Below, in pieces: positions 58,123-64,000 of a DNA stretch of 64,000 nucleotides. The translations under genes were made by a program, and so were the position numbers. Source of the stretch: Timonella corticicola. GTDB lineage: Bacteria; Actinomycetota; Actinomycetes; Actinomycetales; Cellulomonadaceae. Under the pieces are notes generated by a model. The model was not told where the DNA came from, did not search any database, and saw only the letters and a program-made list of their open reading frames with translations. Location of the stretch: NCBI RefSeq assembly GCF_042683685.1, contig NZ_JBHUOP010000005.1:160350-224349 (forward strand). Reading direction: 5' to 3'. Each line of letters opens with the position of its first letter. The stretch's first letter is position 1.

Positions 58123-59289
58123 GTGGACCTGTTCGAATACCAAGCTCGCGACATCTTCGAGAAGCACGGCGTACCTGTATTGGGCGGCGTCGTTGCAACC
58201 ACTCCACAAGAGGCACGCGAAGGCGCAGAGAAACTAGGCGGCGGAACAGTCGTCGTGAAGGCCCAGGTAAAGACCGGTGGCCGTGGAAAGGCAGGAGGCG
58301 TTAAGCTCGCTCACTCGCCACAGGAAGCGGAAGAACGCGCCAGCGAAATCCTCGGAATGGACATCAAGGGTCACACCGTCCACCGAGTCATGATCGCTGC
58401 TGGCGCCAAGATCGCCCAGGAGTTCTACTTCTCGGTGCTGCTCGACCGCGCAAACCGCTCCTACCTTGCAATGGCAAGTGTTGAGGGTGGAATGGAAATC
58501 GAACAGCTCGCTGTTGAACGCCCAGAGGCCCTTGCAAAGATCGAGGTCAACCCCAACGTCGGAATCGACGCTGCCAAGGCCCTCGAAATCGCTGAGGCTG
58601 CTGGTTTCGCGGACGACATCAAGGACCAGATCGTTGACACGTTCCAGAAACTGTGGACTGTCTACTCCGAGGAAGACGCGACCCTCGTTGAGGTCAACCC
58701 ACTGGTCCTGACCGAAGACGGCAAGATCGTTGCCCTCGACGGAAAGGTCTCGCTCGACGAAAACGCGGGTTTCCGTCACCCAGACCACGAAGCACTCGAG
58801 GACAAGGCAGCAGCCGATCCACTCGAGGCAAAGGCAAAGGAAAACGACCTCAACTACGTCAAACTTGACGGACAGGTCGGAATCATCGGTAACGGTGCTG
58901 GCCTTGTGATGAGTACCCTCGACGTTGTCGCATACGCCGGTGAGAACCACGGTGGCGTGAAGCCAGCTAACTTCCTCGACATCGGTGGTGGCGCTTCCGC
59001 GGCAGTCATGGCCGCTGGTCTTGATGTCATCCTCAACGACCCACAGGTCAAGTCGGTGTTCGTCAACGTGTTCGGTGGTATCACCGCATGTGACGAGGTG
59101 GCCAACGGTATCGTCAAGGCACTCGAAATCCTCGGCGATGCAGCAACCAAGCCGCTCGTCGTGCGCCTCGACGGAAACAACGTTGAAGAGGGTCGCGCGA
59201 TCCTCACGGCAGCTAACCACCCGCTCGTAACCCTTGCCGAGACGATGGACGGTGGAGCCGATAAGGCCGCCGAACTCGCGAACGCCTGA
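58123..59289 (+). CDS. sucC: Succinyl-CoA synthetase beta subunit
   Basis: A 388-residue ATP-grasp subunit that with SucD makes succinate and ATP/GTP from succinyl-CoA. It starts VDLFEYQARDIFEKHGVPV and contains VVKAQVKTGGRGKAGGVKLA, VEVNPLVLTEDG, NFLDIGGGASAA and VFGGITACDEVANGIV. GTG 58123 is preferred over an ATG six codons upstream because AAGGA lies nine bases before it and family members start here. It is 19 bp upstream of sucD. Confidence 0.96.
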   Translation: MDLFEYQARDIFEKHGVPVLGGVVATTPQEAREGAEKLGGGTVVVKAQVKTGGRGKAGGVKLAHSPQEAEERASEILGMDIKGHTVHRVMIAAGAKIAQEFYFSVLLDRANRSYLAMASVEGGMEIEQLAVERPEALAKIEVNPNVGIDAAKALEIAEAAGFADDIKDQIVDTFQKLWTVYSEEDATLVEVNPLVLTEDGKIVALDGKVSLDENAGFRHPDHEALEDKAAADPLEAKAKENDLNYVKLDGQVGIIGNGAGLVMSTLDVVAYAGENHGGVKPANFLDIGGGASAAVMAAGLDVILNDPQVKSVFVNVFGGITACDEVANGIVKALEILGDAATKPLVVRLDGNNVEEGRAILTAANHPLVTLAETMDGGADKAAELANA

Positions 59290-59308
59290 TAGGGAAGAAG
59301 GAAGACAC

Positions 59309-60199
59309 ATGGCTATCTTCATCAACGAAAACTCCCGCGTCATCGTTCAGGGTATGACCGGTTCCGAGGGACAAAAGCACACCACCCGCATGCTCGCATC
59401 GGGAACCAACATTGTTGGTGGTGTAAACCCACGCAAGGCCGGAACCTCGGTTGACTTCCCACGCGGCGAAGAGACTGTTTCCGTTCCTGTCTTCGGTTCG
59501 GTAGCGGACGCAATCGCGGAAACTGGTGCGGACGTGTCGGTCATCTTCGTGCCACCAGCCTTCACCAAGGCCGCTGTCGTTGAGGCCATCGAGGCAGGCA
59601 TGCCGTTGGTGGTCATCATCACCGAGGGCGTGCCCGTGGCAGACACCGCAGAGTTCTACACCCTCGCAGCCGAGAAGGGTGTTCGCCTGATCGGCCCGAA
59701 CTGCCCAGGTATCATCAGCCCCGGAAAGTCCAACGTCGGCATCATCCCAGCCGACATCACTGGTGGAGGAAAGATCGGACTCGTATCGAAGTCTGGCACC
59801 CTCACCTACCAGATGATGTATGAGTTGCGGGACTTCGGATTCTCCACCGCAATCGGAATCGGTGGTGACCCTGTCATCGGCACCACCCACATCGATGCTC
59901 TGGCAGCGTTCGAGGCAGACCCAGAGACCGAGGCAATTGTCATGATCGGTGAAATCGGTGGTGACGCTGAAGAGCGCGCTGCAGCCTTCATCAAGGAAAA
60001 CGTGACCAAGCCTGTTGTCGGCTATGTCGCTGGATTCACCGCTCCCGAGGGTAAGACCATGGGACACGCTGGTGCTATTGTTTCCGGTTCGTCCGGAACA
60101 GCAGCAGCGAAGAAGGAAGCGCTGGAAGCCGCAGGTGTGAAGGTGGGCAAGACCCCGTCGGAAACCGCTGCTCTCATGCGTGAGATCCTTTCCGCCTGA
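59309..60199 (+). CDS. sucD: Succinyl-CoA synthetase alpha subunit
   Basis: A 296-residue CoA-binding subunit. It starts MAIFINENSRVIVQGMTGSEG. It has GGVNPRKAGT, FVPPAFTKAAVVEAI, GPNCPGIISPGKSNVGIIP, SGTLTYQM and the phosphohistidine in KTMGHAGAIVSG. The ATG at 59309 follows GAAGGAAG; a longer upstream frame overlaps sucC and is not used. It forms the sucCD operon and ends in a strong terminator. Confidence 0.97.
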   Translation: MAIFINENSRVIVQGMTGSEGQKHTTRMLASGTNIVGGVNPRKAGTSVDFPRGEETVSVPVFGSVADAIAETGADVSVIFVPPAFTKAAVVEAIEAGMPLVVIITEGVPVADTAEFYTLAAEKGVRLIGPNCPGIISPGKSNVGIIPADITGGGKIGLVSKSGTLTYQMMYELRDFGFSTAIGIGGDPVIGTTHIDALAAFEADPETEAIVMIGEIGGDAEERAAAFIKENVTKPVVGYVAGFTAPEGKTMGHAGAIVSGSSGTAAAKKEALEAAGVKVGKTPSETAALMREILSA

Positions 60200-60261
60200 C
60201 GCCTACCTCCCATAGAAGAAGCGTTGGAACAACGCGTCGTACCCGTAATTCGACGTTGCGT

Positions 60262-60305
60262 AGGGCCGAACCTCCATCTAGGAGGTTCGGCCCTTTTGTT
60301 TTTCA
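60262..60305 (+). terminator. Intrinsic terminator of sucCD
   Basis: A perfect 14-bp stem (60262-60275 with 60281-60294), loop ATCTA, then a long T-rich tail. Confidence 0.9.
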
Positions 60306-60329
60306 CGGCGCAACGACTACATTCGTGTC

Positions 60330-60695
60330 ATGGCAAACGCAACGAAGGGCCGTTCGAAGAAGAAAAAGGCCCACACCCCACAGGTCCGTAAGGCAACCCA
60401 ACTTTCCGCCGCTGAGCAGAGGAAGGCGGCGCGCAAGGTCGCTAAGAAGGTTTCTGAACCGTCGCTGTTCAAGACCGCGTGGTTCTGGATCCCACTGCTA
60501 GTGGCGCTGGTTACCTCACCGGCGTTGGCATTCCTGTCGGCTGGTGTTGGCGTGCTGATTGTGATCGTAGGGGCGTGCCTGCAAAAAACCGACCGGATGC
60601 GTGGACGCCTCCTCGTAGCTGGACTTGGCGCGGTCATTGGTTCGCTGCCATACATCGTGTATCTCGTGCTTGGCTGGGTTGGCGTCATCGGCTGA
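60330..60695 (+). CDS. Small membrane protein with basic N-terminus
   Basis: A 121-residue protein. The first ~45 residues are very Lys/Arg-rich (ATKGRSKKKKAHTPQVRKA) and should be cytoplasmic. Two hydrophobic stretches follow, AWFWIPLLVALVTSPALAFL with SAGVGVLIVIVGACL and then LLVAGLGAVIGSLPYIVYLV, so there are two or three helices. No domain was recognised. No strong ribosome binding site is visible. Isolated between sucCD and glgP. Confidence 0.65.
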   Translation: MANATKGRSKKKKAHTPQVRKATQLSAAEQRKAARKVAKKVSEPSLFKTAWFWIPLLVALVTSPALAFLSAGVGVLIVIVGACLQKTDRMRGRLLVAGLGAVIGSLPYIVYLVLGWVGVIG

Positions 60696-60725
60696 TCTCC
60701 ACCCCTTCCGCGCGGGTGGGTGTGG

Positions 60726-60798
60726 TTAAGGGTATTGGTTTTGTCTGGTGTGCGAGTGTCCCAGGCACTCGCACACCAGACAAAACCAGTACCCCTAA
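60726..60798. terminator. Long intergenic hairpin between convergent genes
   Basis: The 28-bp arms 60731-60758 and 60766-60793 pair with one mismatch around a seven-base loop, and pairing extends a few bases outwards. Its sequence is unrelated to the 67-bp family. No T-tract. Confidence 0.6.
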
Positions 60799-60922
60799 TT
60801 TGGGGCGCTGGCTTGGCGACGATCCGGTCACCTCACGCACTCCCGTCCCGACCCAGCCCGGCTAGGTCGAGAGATGAAAGCGCACCAGCCCGACTCGTCG
60901 AAAATCTAGTATCTTCCTAGAC

Positions 60923-60971
60923 AAAAGTTGTGTGGCCCGCAACTATACAGGTTGCAGGTCACACCACTTTT
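60923..60971 (-). terminator. Intrinsic terminator of glgP
   Basis: Arms of about 20 bp with three mismatches; on the minus strand the stem ends in TTTTG. It lies 26 bp beyond the glgP stop. Confidence 0.7.
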
Positions 60972-60996
60972 ACAGATTGCCCGGGTGTAGTACCGG

Positions 60997-63477
60997 TTAC
61001 TTCTCCATCCAGATGCGGTCCAGGTAGTCCTGGATCGAACGGTCAGAGGAGAAGAACCCGGTGCGGGCCACATTCAGCACGGCTGAACGGTTCCACGCGG
61101 CCTTGTCGCGGTACTTCTCCTCGACCTTTGTCTGGATGTCCAGGTAGGAGCGGAAATCAGCGAGAGCCATGAACCGGTCGTGCCACAGCCAGTCCGAGAC
61201 AATCGACTCGAACGCACTGCGGTCACCGTTCGAGAACGCACCCGAGGCGATCAGGTCGATTGCGAGCTTCAAATCGGCATCCTTCTCGTAGAACTTCGAT
61301 GGCACGTACCCGGCTTGAGCGAGTGACTCAGCATCAGGTTCAGTCATGCCGAAGAGGAAGAAGTTCTCGTCGCCCACGAGTTCGTGGATCTCAACATTTG
61401 CGCCATCGAGCGTTCCGACGGTGAGCGCCCCGTTCAAGGCAAACTTCATGTTTCCCGTACCTGACGCTTCCTTACCGGCCAACGAGATCTGCTCGGACAG
61501 GTCAGCGGCAGGAATCAACTTCTCTGCAAGGGTGACGTTGTAGTTTGCTGGGAAGGCGATCTTCAAACGCCCCTGAAGCTCGGGGGCGTTGTTGATCCGG
61601 GCCGCCACGGCGTTGATCAGGGCAATTGTCTCCTTGGCCATGCGGTAGCCCGGCGCTGCCTTCGCACCGAACACGACAACGCGAGGCTCGATGTCCTCAG
61701 CGTTCAAGGTTCCCGCAAGAACGCGTGCATACAGCGACACCACGTGCAGGAGTTTAAGGGACTGGCGCTTGTACTCGTGCAAGCGCTTGACCATGACGTC
61801 GTAGATCGCATCCGATGGAAGCTCAATACCATCGCGGGCCGCAAGGACCGCCGCGATACGCGACTTGTTGTGCGCCTTCACCAGCGCGAACTGCTCAAGG
61901 AAACCAGAATCGTCGGCAAGCGGTTCAAGCTGCGAAAGCTGCGAGAGATCGCGCACCCAACCGGTGCCGATCGCGTCATTCAGCAGGTCTGACAACTCCG
62001 GGTTGGACAAACGTACGAACCTTCGTGGCGTGACACCGTTCGTGACGTTCGTGAACTTGTCCGGCCAGTACGCCGAGAAGTCCTTGAGCACATTGTCCTT
62101 GAGCAGTTGCGAGTGCAATGCTGCAACGCCATTGACGCGACGTGAACCGACCGTCGCAAGGTGCGCCATGCGCACTGCGCGGAACGGCTGCTCTTGAATG
62201 ATCGACATCTGGCGGACCAACAGTTCGTTACCGGTATTGAGGCGAACCTCGTTCAGGAACTCCTCGTTGATGCGGTAGATGATCTCAAGGTGACGCGGCA
62301 GCAGGCGGCCAAACAGGTCAACGGGCCACACCTCAAGAGCCTCAGGCAGGAGGGTGTGGCAGGTGTAGTTGAAGATCTCGCGGGTGATGCTCCAAGCATC
62401 GTCCCACTCAAGCTCATGGTCATCCACAAGCAGGCGCATCAGTTCCGGGATACCAACGACCGGGTGGGTGTCGTTCAACTGGAACGTGATGTGCTGTGGC
62501 AGGTCCGCGTAGGAAACCCCGCGTTCGAGGGTGCGTGCAACGAGGTCGCGGATGGAGGCCGCCACAAAGAAGTACTGCTGCTGAAGGCGCAACTCCTTAC
62601 CCTGTGGAGTCGAGTCCTCTGGGTAGAGCACGTTGGAGATGTTCTCCGCGTAGGTGCGGGCGCGAACCGCGTTCTCGAAGTCACCGGAGTTGAAGATGTG
62701 CAGGTTGAACTCATCGGCTGCGCGGGCACTCCACAGACGCAGCGTGTTGACGGTGTCGGTTCCGTAGCCCGGAACTAGATAGTTACAGGGCACGGCTTGG
62801 ACGTACCAGCCCGGTACCCACTTGCGGGCAGGTTGCCCCGCGGAGTTGATCGTGTCCTCAACACGACCTGCAAAACCGATAGGTTGTGCAAGTTCAGGGT
62901 GCGTGATCTCCCACGGCGTACCGTGTGACATCCAGGTGTCTGGCTGTTCCACCTGGTGTCCGTTGACGAACGTCTGGCGGAAAATACCGTAGTTGTAGCG
63001 GATGCCGTAGCCAATGGCTGAGATGTCCTTGGTCGCCAAGGAGTCAATGAAGCACGCGGCGAGACGTCCCAGACCACCGTTCCCGAGACCTGGCTCGATC
63101 TCGTGCGCGATGAGTTCGTCAAGGTCAATGTCAAGGGTGGACAGCGCCTCGCGGGCGGTGTCCTCGAGTCCGGTAGACAGCAGCGCATTCCCGGTCTGTG
63201 GGCCCAGTAAATACTCCGCCGACAGGTAGGCGACTGTCTTCCCGTTCTGTTCAGCTTGACGGGCCTGCGTTGCCTGCCAGCGGTCAATCAGCGGGCGCAG
63301 AACCGTGCGCACGAGTGCGATGTATTTATCTTGATTGGAAGCCTGCGGGAGTGTGACACCGCGGGTGTATTGCAGTTCATTTGTGAAAACGCGGACAAAC
63401 TCCGTGGCATCCAATGCGGGAGATGGTTCGTGGTCCTGCGCTGCCTCGGGGGAGACGGTTGATGTCCGTGCGTCCAT
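60997..63477 (-). CDS. glgP: Glycogen/starch/alpha-glucan phosphorylase
   Basis: An 826-residue PLP enzyme releasing glucose-1-phosphate from alpha-glucans. Seen: SAEYLLGPQTGNALLSTGL, EPGLGNGGLGRLAACFIDSL, VNGVAALHSQLLK, TNVTNGVTPRRF, KRLHEYKRQSLKLLH and the PLP lysine in EASGTGNMKFALNGALTVGT, with the C-terminal region ending PQ-type YLDRIWMEK. Length is normal. AAGGACAGG precedes the ATG. Monocistronic; it implies stored glycogen. Confidence 0.97.
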   Translation of the reverse strand: MDARTSTVSPEAAQDHEPSPALDATEFVRVFTNELQYTRGVTLPQASNQDKYIALVRTVLRPLIDRWQATQARQAEQNGKTVAYLSAEYLLGPQTGNALLSTGLEDTAREALSTLDIDLDELIAHEIEPGLGNGGLGRLAACFIDSLATKDISAIGYGIRYNYGIFRQTFVNGHQVEQPDTWMSHGTPWEITHPELAQPIGFAGRVEDTINSAGQPARKWVPGWYVQAVPCNYLVPGYGTDTVNTLRLWSARAADEFNLHIFNSGDFENAVRARTYAENISNVLYPEDSTPQGKELRLQQQYFFVAASIRDLVARTLERGVSYADLPQHITFQLNDTHPVVGIPELMRLLVDDHELEWDDAWSITREIFNYTCHTLLPEALEVWPVDLFGRLLPRHLEIIYRINEEFLNEVRLNTGNELLVRQMSIIQEQPFRAVRMAHLATVGSRRVNGVAALHSQLLKDNVLKDFSAYWPDKFTNVTNGVTPRRFVRLSNPELSDLLNDAIGTGWVRDLSQLSQLEPLADDSGFLEQFALVKAHNKSRIAAVLAARDGIELPSDAIYDVMVKRLHEYKRQSLKLLHVVSLYARVLAGTLNAEDIEPRVVVFGAKAAPGYRMAKETIALINAVAARINNAPELQGRLKIAFPANYNVTLAEKLIPAADLSEQISLAGKEASGTGNMKFALNGALTVGTLDGANVEIHELVGDENFFLFGMTEPDAESLAQAGYVPSKFYEKDADLKLAIDLIASGAFSNGDRSAFESIVSDWLWHDRFMALADFRSYLDIQTKVEEKYRDKAAWNRSAVLNVARTGFFSSDRSIQDYLDRIWMEK

Positions 63478-63890
63478 GGGGCCTGTCCTTAACTGTGTGT
63501 TCGGCGTTCAACTGAGATCTGTGTGGCTTGCTTTGCCTGCAGTCGCTGGGAGCGGGGAGGCGGAAGTTGAACCTGTTCGATGCTATCGCGCTAGGACCGC
63601 GGTAGACGTGAGCATTTCGGTTAAATCTTTGTGCCCGTACTTTTGGCGCTGCTTGGTGGTCTCTGGGCGAACCGTATGGTGGTCTCTTAGTTCTGTCTGC
63701 ATTGGCGACGATTGAGGTGCGTTTACGCAGTTAGGAGCCGCTGTGTGCGGTGTCACGTTGTGTGGGTTTGATTTTCATAGTCGTGGGCCACTAATGTTTT
63801 TATCTGTCAGCACGACACCACGGGGTATGCCGGTGGGGATGATGCTGACCACCTCCTCTTCTCTTTTCCTGTGTTGTGCTGTGATCGTTT
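63478..63890. other. Intergenic region upstream of glgP
   Basis: It holds no recognisable gene. Short frames here are low-complexity and were not accepted. It contains the glgP promoter region and leads into the rrn-like promoter at the right edge. Confidence 0.5.
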
Positions 63891-63919
63891 TTGTGGTTGT
63901 GGTGTGGTGCTGGTAGGGT
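63891..63919 (+). promoter_or_regulatory. Candidate promoter of an rRNA operon
   Basis: TTGTGG (63891-63896), 17 bases, TAGGGT (63914-63919), in a G/T-rich stretch typical of rrn upstream regions. It is followed by the leader motif at the window end. Confidence 0.45.
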
Positions 63920-63983
63920 TGAGAGGTTGCCCCGGTTCGGGTTCCTGCTGTTGTGGTGGGGGTTTGGGTTGGTGTGTGGTTGT

Positions 63984-64000
63984 TGTTTGATATCTCAATA
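63984..64000 (+). promoter_or_regulatory. rRNA-operon leader motif at the window edge
   Basis: TGTTTGATATCTCAATA closely resembles the TGTTTGAGAACTCAATAG motif that precedes 16S rRNA in many actinobacteria. The rRNA gene itself would lie beyond the window. Confidence 0.55.

Noticed and set aside
58234..59343. 369-codon minus-strand frame across sucC
   Set aside because: It is the antisense of sucC; Val/Asp/Cys-rich composition reflects the complement of conserved codons, not a protein.
63807..63998. 63-codon minus-strand frame rich in Gln/Pro/Thr
   Set aside because: It is the translated complement of the G/T-rich rRNA leader, with no start signal.
1..64000. tRNA genes, CRISPR arrays, insertion sequences or prophage
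   Set aside because: No cloverleaf with a TTCRANYC T-arm, no regularly spaced repeats and no transposase- or integrase-like protein was found by reading both strands.

Overview
The window looks like chromosomal DNA of an aerobic, moderately high-GC actinobacterium, most likely of the Micrococcales/Actinomycetales type. A WhiB3-like protein, GuaB3, a PspC-fused sensor kinase, an actinobacterial THUMP-like methyltransferase and many leaderless-looking promoters (TANNNT box six bases before ATG/GTG) point to Actinomycetota. SURF1 and SucCD point to a respiring organism with a TCA cycle. The genus cannot be fixed from sequence reading alone. No tRNA, CRISPR array, prophage or insertion sequence was recognised. 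The last bases resemble the leader of an rRNA operon that would start just outside the window.

Layout. 1-8.5 kb: cell-wall and tRNA-modification housekeeping (nnrD, alr, tsaE-tsaB-rimI, a 3-mercaptopyruvate sulfurtransferase, tsaD). 8.5-10.9 kb: a zinc-limitation cassette of five cysteine-poor ribosomal protein paralogues (S14, L33, L28, L31, L36) with a COG0523 protein that has lost its P-loop, around a Zur-like site. 10.9-15.2 kb: three tandem paralogous lipoproteins of unknown function. 15.2-18.2 kb: a GCS2-type carboxylate-amine ligase and a methyltransferase. 18.2-25.7 kb: CIRCE-groES, whiB, a MerR/B12-fold regulator, guaB, an RluA-type pseudouridine synthase, an exonuclease and guaB3. 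26-31.8 kb: a lipoprotein, a DUF1778 antitoxin remnant, ackA-pta and SURF1. 31.8-36.3 kb: a YceI protein and a heterodimeric ABC exporter whose ATP-binding motifs are split between the two subunits. 36.3-42 kb: DUF3817 protein, secreted HExxH protein, guaA and two related membrane proteins. 42-46.2 kb: PspC-type envelope-stress module with kinase and response regulator. 46.4-54.1 kb: sulfate assimilation and siroheme (cbiX; sir-cysH-cysD-cysN-cysG) behind a leader peptide ending in four cysteines. 54.3-64 kb: two membrane proteins, pcrA, sucCD, a small membrane protein and glgP.

The most notable non-coding signals are these: a family of six intergenic palindromes, each exactly 67 bp, with a conserved outer arm and copy-specific but self-complementary inner arms; a ~90-bp repeat found twice, each time directly after a sulfur-metabolism gene and in the same orientation; a 58-bp direct repeat pair; the polycysteine leader; and a shared leaderless promoter layout that includes all three GMP-pathway genes (guaB, guaB3, guaA).
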